Notes: generated by a model from the sequence alone, not told the origin. A stretch of DNA of 64,000 nucleotides from Alicycliphilus sp. UBA6560 (GCA_002434305.1 DJJU01000006.1:372001-436000), one strand, 5' to 3'. Counted from the stretch's first letter, positions 53,980-63,192 are shown. Made by a program: numbers and translations.

Positions 53980-55070
53980 CGCCCGGCCACCTTGCGCAGC
54001 GCACCGCGCAGCGACCACTGGTTGTGACGCGCCGTCAGCAGCAACAGGCCCAGCGCCAGCATGCCGCCATGCAGGGTGCCCATGAAGGGCAGCAGGGCCA
54101 GGCGGCCGCTGGCGATCCAGCTTTGTCCCACGGTCATGAGGTTGTAGTAGATGATGAAAGCGAACAGGGCCAGCAGCATGCTGGTGCTGCGGCCGGCGCG
54201 CGGGTTGACCACGGCCAGCGCCAGCCCCAGCACGACGAAGTTGAGCACCGCCATCACCAGGCCGAGGCGCCAGGCCAGCTCTGCCCGGTAGGCGGGCTCG
54301 GGGTTCCTGGCCAGCTCAAGGGTGTCGCGCGTCTTCACGGCTGCCTCCTCCGGGCTGCCGCTGGAAGCCGGGCCGATGCGCGTGCCGTATTCGGCAAACT
54401 CGCTCAGGCGCATGCCGGGCTTGTCCAGCGCGGTTTCCAGCCGCTGGCCGTGGCTGAGCACGGCGATGCGCTCGCCCTGCTCGACCTTCAGCCGCGCGCC
54501 CTGGGCGGAGGTGACGGTCTCGCGCGTGGGCTCGGTGGTGGCGATGAAGACGTTGCTGGCGGCGTTGGCGCCGGGCGTGTCCTTGTCGATGAAGAACACG
54601 CGCGAGCCGCCGGCCGACTCCTGGAATTCGCCTGGCGCGATGCGGTCCACGTCGCTGCGCTGCTCGTACTGGGTCTTGAGGTCCTGGATCTGCCGGTTGG
54701 CCCAGGGCCAAGCCACCAGCGCCAGCGCGCCCACGGCCAGCATCACCGGCCAGGCAAAGCGCAGCAGTGGTGACAACAGGCTCACCAAGCCCTGGCCCGC
54801 GGAAAACCAGATCACCATTTCGCTGTCGCGGTACATGCGCGAGAGCACGCTGACCACGGAGACGAACAGGCTCAGGCTGAGGATGGTCGGCAATTGCCCG
54901 AGCACCGTGAAGCCCATCACCAGCAACACGTCAGTCGGCGCCACGCTGCCGCGCGAAGCCTGGCCCAGAGTGCGGATCAGCATCATGGTCATGACCACGG
55001 TGATCAGCACCACCAGGGTGGCGCCGAACGAGCGCGCCAGCTCCTTGCGAATGGACGAATCGAATAACAT
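53976..55070 (-). CDS. lptF: LPS export ABC transporter permease LptF
   Basis: This 364-residue YjgP-family permease has the same architecture as LptG, with transmembrane helices (LVVLITVVMTMMLIRTLG and others) flanking a periplasmic domain. It is the partner of LptG in LPS transport. The gene is divergent from pepA with only 23 bp between the starts, a conserved proteobacterial arrangement. A CATAAT box on the minus strand lies in that region. Confidence 0.95.
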   Translation of the reverse strand: MLFDSSIRKELARSFGATLVVLITVVMTMMLIRTLGQASRGSVAPTDVLLVMGFTVLGQLPTILSLSLFVSVVSVLSRMYRDSEMVIWFSAGQGLVSLLSPLLRFAWPVMLAVGALALVAWPWANRQIQDLKTQYEQRSDVDRIAPGEFQESAGGSRVFFIDKDTPGANAASNVFIATTEPTRETVTSAQGARLKVEQGERIAVLSHGQRLETALDKPGMRLSEFAEYGTRIGPASSGSPEEAAVKTRDTLELARNPEPAYRAELAWRLGLVMAVLNFVVLGLALAVVNPRAGRSTSMLLALFAFIIYYNLMTVGQSWIASGRLALLPFMGTLHGGMLALGLLLLTARHNQWSLRGALRKVAGR

Positions 55071-55093
55071 TGGTTCGAATGAAAACGCCGATT

Positions 55094-56566
55094 ATGAACT
55101 TCGAACTCAAGACGCTTTCGCTGGCCGCTGCGTGCCGCTACAAGTGCGACCTGCTGGTGGTTTTGATCGCCGAAGGCTTCGCTGCCGAGCCGGACGAGCT
55201 GTCGTCACTGGTTGCCCGCGCGCTCAAAGAGCGCGACCTGGAAGCCAAGCCCGGCAAGCTGCTGCAGCTGTATGCGCCTGCTGGCGTGGCCGCGCGCCGC
55301 GTGGTCCTGGCCGGCTGCGGCGACGGTAGCCCCAAAGCCGTGCGCCAGGCCGTGCAGGCGCTGGGGCCTGCGCTGAAAACCCCCGGCGCCCGCCGCGTGG
55401 CCCTCGTGCTGCCCACCCAGGTCCTGGCGAAGGCCGTACGGGCGGCCGTATGCGCCGTGGCCGATGCCAGCTATGTCTACACCACGACCAAGAGCAAGGC
55501 CGAGCCCCGCGCATTGGAGCGCGTGACCATCGGCGTGACGGATGCCACCGCTGTGCGCGAGGACTTCGCGGCAGCGCAAGGCCTGGTGGCCGGCATCGAG
55601 TTCGCGCGCGAGTGGGCCAACCGCCCGGCCAACCACGCCACGCCCACGCTGCTGGGCAATGCGGCAAAGGCGCTGGCCAAGCTGCCCGGCATCCAGTGCA
55701 CCGTCCATGGCCCGGCCGAAGTGGCAAAGCTGGGCATGGGCGCCTTCCTGGCGGTGGCCCAGGGTTCGGAGCAACCGCTGCGCTTCATCGAGCTGCGCTA
55801 CAACGGTGCGGCCAAGGCGCAGGCCCCGGTGGTGCTGGTGGGCAAGGGCATCACCTTCGACACGGGCGGCATCTCCCTCAAGCCTGCTGGCGAAATGGAC
55901 GAGATGAAGTTCGACATGGGCGGCGCGGCCAGCGTGCTGGGCGTGTTCCGTGCCCTGGCCGAGCTGAAGCCTGCCTTGAACGTGGTCGGCCTGATCCCGG
56001 CCTGCGAGAACATGCCCGACGGTCGCGCCGTAAAGCCGGGGGATGTGGTCACCAGCATGAGCGGCCAGACCATCGAGATACTCAACACCGACGCCGAGGG
56101 GCGGCTGGTGCTGTGCGATGCGTTGACGTACGCAGCCCGTTTCGAGCCGGCAGCGGTCATCGACGTGGCCACTCTGACGGGCGCCTGCGTGATTGCTCTG
56201 GGCGGCCTGCGCAGCGGCCTTTTCGCCACCGACGACGCACTGGCTGCTCAGCTGCAGGAAGCGGGGGAGGTGGCGCTCGACCCGTGCTGGCGCATGCCGC
56301 TGGACGACGATTACGCGGAAAGCCTCAAGAGCAACTTCGCGGACGTCGGCAACGTCGGCGGACGCCCGGCAGGTTCGATCACGGCGGCCAAGTTCCTGCA
56401 GCGCTTCGTCGGCGATATGCCCTGGGCGCACCTGGACATTGCCGGCACGGCCTGGAAGGGAGGAGCGGCAAAGGGCGCCACGGGGCGTCCTGTGGGCCTG
56501 CTCGTGCAATACCTGCTGGGCAGGGCCGCCAGCGCGACAAAGAAGCCGGCAGTGCGCGGGCGCTGA
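55094..56566 (+). CDS. pepA: Leucyl aminopeptidase
   Basis: This 490-residue M17 metallo-aminopeptidase has VGKGITFDTGGISLKPAGEM with the first Lys and Asp ligands, the MKFDMGGAASVLG block, and NTDAEGRLVLCDAL with two further metal ligands. It removes N-terminal residues from peptides; PepA also binds DNA in E. coli. ATG 55094 (MNFELKTL) is preferred over the upstream ATG 55070, which would overlap lptF. Confidence 0.96.
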   Translation: MNFELKTLSLAAACRYKCDLLVVLIAEGFAAEPDELSSLVARALKERDLEAKPGKLLQLYAPAGVAARRVVLAGCGDGSPKAVRQAVQALGPALKTPGARRVALVLPTQVLAKAVRAAVCAVADASYVYTTTKSKAEPRALERVTIGVTDATAVREDFAAAQGLVAGIEFAREWANRPANHATPTLLGNAAKALAKLPGIQCTVHGPAEVAKLGMGAFLAVAQGSEQPLRFIELRYNGAAKAQAPVVLVGKGITFDTGGISLKPAGEMDEMKFDMGGAASVLGVFRALAELKPALNVVGLIPACENMPDGRAVKPGDVVTSMSGQTIEILNTDAEGRLVLCDALTYAARFEPAAVIDVATLTGACVIALGGLRSGLFATDDALAAQLQEAGEVALDPCWRMPLDDDYAESLKSNFADVGNVGGRPAGSITAAKFLQRFVGDMPWAHLDIAGTAWKGGAAKGATGRPVGLLVQYLLGRAASATKKPAVRGR

Positions 56567-56577
56567 GGGCTGCGTCC

Positions 56578-57015
56578 ATGACCGAGGTGGCTTTTCACTT
56601 CAACGCGCCGGACAAGCTGGAGTACGCCTGCCGTTTCGTCCGCAAGGCCTTGAGGCACGAGATGCGGGTGGCGGTCATGGGCGTACAGGAAGACCTGGAG
56701 CGCCTTGACCGCATGCTGTGGGATATGGCCCCCACGGATTTCGTGGCGCACTGCGTGGGCAGTGCTGCGGGCGAGCTTGTCCAGGCATCGCCAGCTGTGC
56801 TGACGGATGACTTGCAGCTTTGCCCACATCGGGAAGTGCTGCTCAACCTGGGCGAAACGGTGCCCGCGGCTTTTGTCGAATTCGGCAAGGTGATCGAGGT
56901 GGTGAGCCTGGACGATGGCGACCGGGCCGCGGCGCGAGGGCGCTGGCGCGAATATGCCGCACAGGGCTTTGATATCGTGCAGCACGACTTGGTGGTGCGG
57001 GAGGGCAGGCAATGA
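56578..57015 (+). CDS. holC: DNA polymerase III chi subunit
   Basis: This 145-residue HolC protein has the N-terminal FHFNAPDKLEYACRFVRKAL and a HREVLLNLGETVP segment typical of chi. It links the clamp loader to single-strand-binding protein. It lies 11 bp downstream of pepA, the standard order. The stop overlaps the next small gene as ATGA. Confidence 0.93.
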   Translation: MTEVAFHFNAPDKLEYACRFVRKALRHEMRVAVMGVQEDLERLDRMLWDMAPTDFVAHCVGSAAGELVQASPAVLTDDLQLCPHREVLLNLGETVPAAFVEFGKVIEVVSLDDGDRAAARGRWREYAAQGFDIVQHDLVVREGRQ

Positions 57016-57380
57016 GCCAGCCACCACGTACTCCGCCGCGTTTTGTGCCCACGCTGACAGAAGTAGTGCAGGACCATGTGCCACCTGCACGCCAATCCCC
57101 GCCTGGCCCGCTTGTATCCGAGCAGCCAGCACCAGAGCCGGCTGTGGCGCCGATGGCGGCGGTGTCACCGGGCTTTGAGGAATATGTCGTACACCGCGTC
57201 ATGCAGCGGGTGGATGGCATTTTGGAACGCCAACTGAGCGAGGCCATTTCGCTGGTCATCGAAGAGCAGACCCGCTCCGTGGTGCCGCGCCTGCGGGAAG
57301 AGGTGGAGTCAGTCGTGCGCCACGCCGTGTACGACGCGGTAGCGCAGGAACTGGCTTCGCCGGAACGCGGCAGTCATTGA
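57012..57380 (+). CDS. Small conserved-type protein after holC, function unknown
   Basis: This 122-residue protein starts with a Pro-rich, probably disordered segment (about 1-55, PPRTPPRFVPTL and PAPEPAV). A helical region follows (FEEYVVHRVMQRVDGILERQ, VIEEQTRSVVPRLREEVESV) with heptad-like spacing. It overlaps holC by 4 bp. The position, right after holC, suggests it is part of the pepA-holC unit. I do not recognise a named family. Confidence 0.7.
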   Translation: MSQPPRTPPRFVPTLTEVVQDHVPPARQSPPGPLVSEQPAPEPAVAPMAAVSPGFEEYVVHRVMQRVDGILERQLSEAISLVIEEQTRSVVPRLREEVESVVRHAVYDAVAQELASPERGSH

Positions 57381-57387
57381 GTCGATA

Positions 57388-57404
57388 ACAGGGTATATCC
57401 CTGT
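57388..57404. promoter_or_regulatory. Palindrome upstream of livK-like gene
   Basis: ACAGGG-TATAT-CCCTGT is a perfect 6-bp inverted repeat. A second, GTTGT-TAG-ACAAC, lies at 57473-57485. Both are in the 136-bp leader of the binding-protein gene. Confidence 0.45.
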
Positions 57405-57516
57405 GTGGTATCGGCGTGACTTTCTCGTGTTCCCTAGTGTTGCTCCAAACTGATTGCGATATGTTTCTCCGCGTTGTTAGACAACACTATTCCAGCGCTT
57501 TTTATTGGAGACACAT

Positions 57517-58644
57517 ATGCAATTGAAGTTGAAACTGACCGTGGCCGCTGCTATCGCAGCTGTTGCAGGTGTGGCCGCCGCTCAAGAAGTGGTGAAGATC
57601 GGCCACGTCGCGCCCGTATCCGGCGCGCAGGCGCACTACGGAAAGGACAACGAAAATGGCGCGCGCATGGCCATCGAGGACCTGAACAGCCAGAACCCGA
57701 CGATCGGCGGCAAGAAGGTCAAGTTCGAACTGCTGGCCGAAGACGACGCAGCCGACCCCAAGCAAGGCACCGCCGCCGCCCAGAAGCTGTGCGATGCCAA
57801 GGTTGCTGGCGTGGTGGGTCACCTGAATTCCGGCACTACCATCCCCGCCGCCAAGGTGTACAACGACTGCGGCATTCCGCACGTCACCGGCGCTGCCACC
57901 AACCCGAACCTGACCAAGCCCGGCTACAAGACCACCTTCCGCATCATCGCCAACGACAACGCGCTGGGCGCTGGCTTGGCTGCCTATGCAGCCGAGACGC
58001 TGAAGCTCAAGACCGTGGCCATCGTGGACGACCGCACGGCCTATGGCCAGGGTGTGGCCAACGTGTTCAAGAAGGTGGCCGCCGAGAAGGGCATGAAGGT
58101 GGTGGACGAACAGTTCACGACCGACAAGGCGACAGACTTCATGGCCATTCTCACAGCCATCAAGTCCAAAAACCCTGATGCCATCTTCTATGGTGGCATG
58201 GACCCGCAGGCAGGCCCCATGCTGCGCCAGATGGAGCAGCTGGGCATGGCAAACGTGAAGTTCTTCGGCGGTGACGGCGTCTGCACGCAGGAAATCTCCA
58301 AACTGGCTGCCGGTGCCAAGACCCTGGGCAACGTGATCTGCGCCGAGGGTGGTGCCTCGTTGACCAAGATGCCCGGTGGTACTGCCTGGAAGGCCAGATA
58401 CGATGCCAAGTATCCCAACCAGTTCCAGGTGTACAGCCCCTACACCTACGACGCGACCATGCTGCTGGCCGATGCCATGAAGCGTGCGGGCTCCTGGGAT
58501 CCCAAGGTCTACATCCCTGAACTGCTCAAGTCGAACTACAAGGGTGTAACGGCCAATATCGCTTTTGAACCCAACGGCGAAATGAAGAACCCGGCCATCA
58601 CCCTGTATTCGTACCCGGATGGCAAGAAGACGCCGATGAACTAA
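57517..58644 (+). CDS. livK: Branched-chain amino acid ABC transporter substrate-binding protein
   Basis: This 375-residue periplasmic binding protein of the Leu/Ile/Val (Peripla_BP_6) family has a signal peptide ending VAAAQ, then VVKIGHVAPVSGAQAHYGKDNENGARMAIED, a region characteristic of LivJ/LivK. No permease or ATPase genes are near, so it works with transporter subunits encoded elsewhere. ATG 57517 has GGAGA upstream. A hairpin terminator follows. Confidence 0.93.
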   Translation: MQLKLKLTVAAAIAAVAGVAAAQEVVKIGHVAPVSGAQAHYGKDNENGARMAIEDLNSQNPTIGGKKVKFELLAEDDAADPKQGTAAAQKLCDAKVAGVVGHLNSGTTIPAAKVYNDCGIPHVTGAATNPNLTKPGYKTTFRIIANDNALGAGLAAYAAETLKLKTVAIVDDRTAYGQGVANVFKKVAAEKGMKVVDEQFTTDKATDFMAILTAIKSKNPDAIFYGGMDPQAGPMLRQMEQLGMANVKFFGGDGVCTQEISKLAAGAKTLGNVICAEGGASLTKMPGGTAWKARYDAKYPNQFQVYSPYTYDATMLLADAMKRAGSWDPKVYIPELLKSNYKGVTANIAFEPNGEMKNPAITLYSYPDGKKTPMN

Positions 58645-58658
58645 AAAAAGGGGCGAAG

Positions 58659-58686
58659 AAGTGGGCGGTTCTGAGAACCGTCACTT
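58659..58686 (+). terminator. Hairpin after livK-like gene
   Basis: AAGTGGGCGGTT pairs imperfectly with AACCGTCACTT. It lies just before the stronger terminator and may stabilise the mRNA 3' end. Confidence 0.5.
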
Positions 58687-58703
58687 CTGCATCTTCTTAA
58701 ACG

Positions 58704-58738
58704 AAAGGCAATGTGCGAATGGGCACATTGCCTTTTTT
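58704..58738 (+). terminator. Intrinsic terminator between livK-like gene and fnr
   Basis: AAAGGCAATGTGC and GCACATTGCCTTT form a 13-bp stem with a T-run after it. The two genes are convergent, and the A/T flanks allow use from both sides. Confidence 0.92.
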
Positions 58739-58768
58739 CATTGAAAGCGGGGAGAGCCGCTGGGCCGC

Positions 58769-59512
58769 TTAGTGGCTGCCTTGCTGGCTGTTGACGATGC
58801 GCTTGAGTGCTGCCGTATCCAGGATCCGTACGTGGCGCTGCTTGACCTCCACGATGCCCTCCTCGACGAACTTGGAGAACGTGCGGCTCACGGTTTCCAG
58901 TTTCAATCCGAGGTAGCTGCCGATCTCCTCGCGCGTCATGCGCAGCACCAGCTCCGACTGTGAAAATCCGCGGGTATGCAGGCGCTGCACCAGGTTCAGT
59001 AGGAAAGCTGCGAGTCGCTCTTCCGCGCGCATGCTGCCCAGCAGCAGCATGACACCATGCTCGCGCACGATCTCTCGGCTCATGATCTTGTGCACATGCT
59101 GCTGCAGTGCAGCCACTTCGCGCGACAGCTCCTCAATGCGGTCGAAAGGCATGACACAGACTTCAGCGTCTTCCAATGCCACCGCGTCGCAAGTGTGGTG
59201 ATCGTTCACGATGCCGTCCAGCCCGATGATCTCGCCCGCCATCTGGAACCCGGTCACCTGGTCGCGCCCGTCTTCAGTGGCCACGCAGGTCTTGAAGAAG
59301 CCCGTGCGAATGGCAAACAGCGAAGTGAAGGGTTCTCCATTGCGGAACAAGGTGCCGCCACGCTTGACCTTGCGGCGCACGGCGACGACCTCGTCGATAC
59401 GCTTGAGCTGCTGTTCGTCCAGGCCCACGGGCATGCACAGCTCGCGCAGGTTGCAGTTGGAACAGGCAACCTTGATGGAATGGAGTTGGGGGTGCGTGGA
59501 GGCCCGATTCAT
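58769..59512 (-). CDS. fnr: Oxygen-responsive regulator Fnr
   Basis: This 247-residue Crp/Fnr regulator has the Fe-S Cys set C17, C20, C26 (VACSNCNLRELC) and C108 (HHTCDAV). It has the cyclic-nucleotide-like domain and the helix-turn-helix GSYLGLKLETVSRTFSKF, where the E-xx-S-R pattern recognises TTGAT half-sites. It switches on anaerobic genes when oxygen falls. It is divergent from hemN, which carries a perfect FNR box. An odd-spaced inverted repeat lies 59 bp upstream of its own start. Confidence 0.96.
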   Translation of the reverse strand: MNRASTHPQLHSIKVACSNCNLRELCMPVGLDEQQLKRIDEVVAVRRKVKRGGTLFRNGEPFTSLFAIRTGFFKTCVATEDGRDQVTGFQMAGEIIGLDGIVNDHHTCDAVALEDAEVCVMPFDRIEELSREVAALQQHVHKIMSREIVREHGVMLLLGSMRAEERLAAFLLNLVQRLHTRGFSQSELVLRMTREEIGSYLGLKLETVSRTFSKFVEEGIVEVKQRHVRILDTAALKRIVNSQQGSH

Positions 59513-59570
59513 GGCGCTAGCTTACCTTTGAAGTAACGACGACTGCGAAAGCCGCAGAAAAGCGAAAGAC

Positions 59571-59587
59571 ATTGACTTGCGGTCAAT
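59571..59587. promoter_or_regulatory. Odd-spaced inverted repeat upstream of fnr
   Basis: ATTGAC-TTGCG-GTCAAT has perfect 6-bp arms but a 5-nt centre, one more than a normal FNR box. It could be an autoregulatory site or a decayed box. Confidence 0.4.
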
Positions 59588-59613
59588 TGTCTTTCCCCAG
59601 ATGGCAGAGGCTC

Positions 59614-59627
59614 TTGATCGAGATCAA
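59614..59627. promoter_or_regulatory. Perfect FNR box upstream of hemN
   Basis: TTGAT-CGAG-ATCAA matches the FNR consensus at every conserved base. Its centre lies 66 bp before the hemN ATG, so an FNR-activated start at about +41.5 would fall near 59662. Confidence 0.85.
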
Positions 59628-59686
59628 GGACGCGGGGGGCGTTTCTCGTGCACATTGGCTCGTACATCGCGAGGAATTTTGTCTGT

Positions 59687-61069
59687 ATGACCGTTGTTAC
59701 CACCGAGTTGTTGCGCCGCTTCGATGTTTCCGGACCTCGCTACACCTCCTATCCCACGGCTGATCGCTTCGTCGAGGCTTTTGGCGAACAAGAATATGTG
59801 CTGGCGCTGCAGCAGCGTCGGCTGGGGGCGGTGGGCAAGGCGACGCCTCTGTCGCTTTACGTCCATATCCCCTTCTGCGAGTCGCTCTGTTATTACTGTG
59901 CCTGCAACAAGATCATTACCCGCCATCCGGAACGTGCCGAGGTTTACCTGCGCTACCTGAGCCGGGAGATCGACCTGCATACGGCCCATTGCGGCGTGGG
60001 CCAGCACGTAAGTCAGCTGCACCTGGGCGGCGGCACGCCCACCTTCCTCTCCGATGACGGCCTGCGGGACCTGATGTCCATGATCCGGCGCAGCTTCACG
60101 CTGGTGCCGGGGGGCGAATACTCCATCGAGGTAGACCCGCGCACCGTGGACGAGCAACGCCTGGCGCTGCTGGCCGAACTGGGCTTCAATCGCCTGAGCT
60201 TTGGTGTGCAGGACTTCGATCCCGAGGTGCAGAAGGCCGTCCACCGCATACAGCCTGCGGAAAAGGTTTTCGCTCTTGTCGAAAGTGCCCGGCGCCTGGG
60301 TTTCGATTCGGTCAACGTGGACCTCATCTATGGCCTGCCGCGCCAGACGCCCGAGTCGTTCGAGCGTACGCTGACACAGGTCGCCCAACTACGCCCCGAC
60401 CGCATTGCGCTGTATGCGTACGCCCACCTGCCGGAGCGTTTCAAGGCCCAGCGGCGCATCATCACTGCCGAGTTGCCCATGGCTTCGGCGAAGGTCTCCA
60501 TGCTGGCGCAGGGCCTGGATATTTTCATGAATGCCGGTTATGTCTACGTTGGCATGGACCACTTTGCGTTGCCGGAGGACGCACTCGCCGTCGCCAAACG
60601 GCAGGGACGGCTGCATCGCAATTTTCAGGGCTACAGCACCCAGCCCGACTGCGATCTGATCGGTTTGGGGGTTTCCGCCATCGGCCGCGTGGGCGCTACC
60701 TATAGCCAAAACGTCAAGACGCTGGACGAGTACTACGACGCGATCAACCAGGGGCATCTGCCGGTGGTGCGCGGCCTCGCCCTGACAAAAGACGATTTGG
60801 TGCGTCGGGCCGTCATCATGGCGCTGATGTGCCAGGGTGAAGTGCTCTTTCAACCCATGGAAGAGTCCTGGCTGATCGATTTCCGCAGTTACTTCGAACC
60901 GGAGCTGGCACAGTTGCGCGAGATGGCCGCCCAGGGACTGGTCGAAGTCAGCGACGAGGCCGTCACGGTAACGCCGATGGGATGGTATTTCGTGCGAGGC
61001 GTGGCCATGGTGTTCGACAAATACCTTCAGGCTGACCGGAACCGAGCTCGTTTCTCGCGGATCATCTGA
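59687..61069 (+). CDS. hemN: Oxygen-independent coproporphyrinogen III oxidase
   Basis: This 460-residue radical SAM enzyme has YVHIPFCESLCYYCACNK, where C64, C68 and C71 bind the 4Fe-4S cluster, and LGGGTPTFLS (SAM site). It converts coproporphyrinogen III to protoporphyrinogen IX without O2. ATG 59687 with GAGGAA upstream is preferred; an in-frame GTG at 59648 would sit upstream of the expected start of transcription. The FNR box between fnr and hemN makes anaerobic induction very likely. Confidence 0.96.
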   Translation: MTVVTTELLRRFDVSGPRYTSYPTADRFVEAFGEQEYVLALQQRRLGAVGKATPLSLYVHIPFCESLCYYCACNKIITRHPERAEVYLRYLSREIDLHTAHCGVGQHVSQLHLGGGTPTFLSDDGLRDLMSMIRRSFTLVPGGEYSIEVDPRTVDEQRLALLAELGFNRLSFGVQDFDPEVQKAVHRIQPAEKVFALVESARRLGFDSVNVDLIYGLPRQTPESFERTLTQVAQLRPDRIALYAYAHLPERFKAQRRIITAELPMASAKVSMLAQGLDIFMNAGYVYVGMDHFALPEDALAVAKRQGRLHRNFQGYSTQPDCDLIGLGVSAIGRVGATYSQNVKTLDEYYDAINQGHLPVVRGLALTKDDLVRRAVIMALMCQGEVLFQPMEESWLIDFRSYFEPELAQLREMAAQGLVEVSDEAVTVTPMGWYFVRGVAMVFDKYLQADRNRARFSRII

Positions 61070-61072
61070 CGG

Positions 61073-61792
61073 ATGTTTGTATCGCTTGCCGCCACTGTTT
61101 TCTTGATGGGGTTGACGGGGGGCACGCACTGTCTGACCATGTGCGCTGCTCCCTGTGGGGCACTGACAGGAGCACGGCGGCCGCGGGCCGGAGTAGCGCC
61201 CGTACGCTGGGTGCCGCAGCGCCCGCTGGTAGCGCGCACCGCGACGTTTCATTTGGGCCGCCTGGCTGGCTATTCGGCAGCCGGCGCGATTGTGGCGCTG
61301 GCCATGGACCGCCTGGCCTGGCTGGGTCAGCACAGCACGGCCATCAAGCCTCTGTGGACATTGGCGCACGTGTTGGTGATCGCGTGGGGTCTGATGATGG
61401 TGCTACAGGCGCGACAGCCAGCCTGGATTGAGCGGGCAGGGCGCGCTGTGTGGAAGCGCGTGCAGCCATTGGTTGCGCGCCCGGGTGGCTTGTTCATTAC
61501 CGGCATGGCGTGGGCGCTTCTGCCCTGTGGTCTGCTCTATACCGCGTTGCTTACGGCAGCACTGAGCGGTAGTGCGGCGCGAGGTGCACTGTGCATGCTT
61601 TTGTTCGGCCTGGCCAGCGGTGCATGGCTGGTGGGCGGCCCGCTTCTTTGGCAATGGCTGCGCAAGCGGTTCGATGGACTGCGCGACTCTTTGGGATCGC
61701 GTCTGGCGGGCCTGATCCTCTGTGTGCTCGGGGGTACAGCCCTTTGGATGGATGTGGTTCACAACCAGCCTGCACCCTGGTGTGTGACCTGA
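61073..61792 (+). CDS. TauE/SafE-like membrane protein (HCxxMC type)
   Basis: This 239-residue membrane protein has about six helices and an N-terminal GGTHCLTMCAAPCG motif, as in the sulfite exporter TauE/SafE-like proteins that accompany cytochrome cbb3 oxidase copper-handling genes. It lies 3 bp after hemN, so it belongs to the anaerobic/microaerobic operon. Metal handling is the most likely role. No cbb3 genes are in the window. Confidence 0.82.
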   Translation: MFVSLAATVFLMGLTGGTHCLTMCAAPCGALTGARRPRAGVAPVRWVPQRPLVARTATFHLGRLAGYSAAGAIVALAMDRLAWLGQHSTAIKPLWTLAHVLVIAWGLMMVLQARQPAWIERAGRAVWKRVQPLVARPGGLFITGMAWALLPCGLLYTALLTAALSGSAARGALCMLLFGLASGAWLVGGPLLWQWLRKRFDGLRDSLGSRLAGLILCVLGGTALWMDVVHNQPAPWCVT

Positions 61793-61920
61793 TCGCGTAG
61801 CACCACTTCAGATGAAACCGAAATAGACATTTGCGGCGCGGCATGTAAGACCGCCTTTAAATGGTGATAATTCGTCACTGTCGGTGAAACAGGCACGGCG
61901 CACGCCCTGCCGCCTTGTCC

Positions 61921-63192
61921 GTGACTGAATCCGTCCTGATCGATATTGAAAAGCTCCGCGTGGGCATGTTTATCCAGCTCTCCGTGAACTGGATACGGCA
62001 TCCTTTTGCCACCAACAGTTTTCGGATCACCACGATCGAGCAGATCCAGACCCTGCGTGGAGCAGGTATCCAGTCCGTGCGCTACGTCCCTTCCAAGAGC
62101 GTTGTGATGGAAGAAGACGCACGGCCGGATCAGGAATTGCCTGGGCTCGGGGGCAATGATGGGCTGGACAATGCCTTGCCAGTCGCACCGCAGCACGGCA
62201 ATGCCGAGGTGATCGATCGGCATGCCGTCCCTCTGGACCGATGCTTTGCGCGGTATCACGAGGCCACACTGACCTATGACCGCCTAGCTGGCAGTGTGCT
62301 AGCCCAGCCGATGCATGCACGCGAACAGGCCGAAGGGCTCGTTCAATCCTGCGTGCAGGAGTTGCTCGGACAGGAACCCTGCGCCATTCGCTTGCTGACG
62401 TGCTGCGCCGACGACAGCATGGCAGCGCATGCCGTCAACGTCATGATTTTGTCGCTGCTGCTGGGACGTGTTCTTGGACAGGATACGCAGGACCTGCAAC
62501 GTGTCGGCCTGGCTGCACTTCTGCACGACATCGGCAAGGTTGAGCTACCCCCGTATATTGCCCAGCCGGGAGCGCCGCTTGTGGCTTCCGACTTGCGGCG
62601 GTATCAGGCTCATGTGGGTGAGTCGGTCGCCATGGGCCAGCGCATGGGCTTGCCGAGCGACGTGCTGATTGCCATCGCGCATCACCACGAATTTGCTGAT
62701 GGCAGCGGCTATCCTTTGCGGCTGGTGGAAGATGACCTGAGCAATGAGGGCCAAATCCTGGCTCTGGTGAACAGCTACGACCGCCTGTGCAACCCACTGC
62801 AGGGGCAACCCGCCCTGACGCCGCATGAGGCGGTTTCGCAGCTGTATGCCCAGCAGCGTGGTCGCTACAACAGTGCCATCCTGGGCGCCTTCATCCGCAT
62901 GATGGGCGTGTATCCGCCGGGCTCCCTGGTGCAACTGGTGGATGGTCGCTACGCCCTGGTGGTGCGCGTGGATGCATTGCATCCGCTGCGGCCTCGGGTA
63001 CAGGTCTATGACGAAGAAAAGCCGGAGCTTGAACTGGACCTTGTGTTGCATCCGCAGTTGGGTATTCATCGCAGCCTGAGGCCATCCCAATTGCCGCCGC
63101 AGGCGCTGAGGGCGCTGGCTCCGCAGGAGCGCATGTGCTACTACTTCGAGCCTGCGAGGAATACTTCAGACCCAACGAAGGGGCAAGAGTGA
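61921..63192 (+). CDS. HD-GYP domain protein, probable cyclic-di-GMP phosphodiesterase
   Basis: This 423-residue protein has an N-terminal DUF3391-like region (IDIEKLRVGMFIQ) and a C-terminal HD-GYP domain with LLHDIGKVELPP, HVGESVAMGQRMG and HHEFADGSGYP, the metal and GYP motifs. It would cleave cyclic-di-GMP. GTG 61921 is chosen; TTG 61915 is an alternative. No clear Shine-Dalgarno precedes it. Its stop overlaps the next gene's start as GTGA. Confidence 0.9.
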   Translation: MTESVLIDIEKLRVGMFIQLSVNWIRHPFATNSFRITTIEQIQTLRGAGIQSVRYVPSKSVVMEEDARPDQELPGLGGNDGLDNALPVAPQHGNAEVIDRHAVPLDRCFARYHEATLTYDRLAGSVLAQPMHAREQAEGLVQSCVQELLGQEPCAIRLLTCCADDSMAAHAVNVMILSLLLGRVLGQDTQDLQRVGLAALLHDIGKVELPPYIAQPGAPLVASDLRRYQAHVGESVAMGQRMGLPSDVLIAIAHHHEFADGSGYPLRLVEDDLSNEGQILALVNSYDRLCNPLQGQPALTPHEAVSQLYAQQRGRYNSAILGAFIRMMGVYPPGSLVQLVDGRYALVVRVDALHPLRPRVQVYDEEKPELELDLVLHPQLGIHRSLRPSQLPPQALRALAPQERMCYYFEPARNTSDPTKGQE

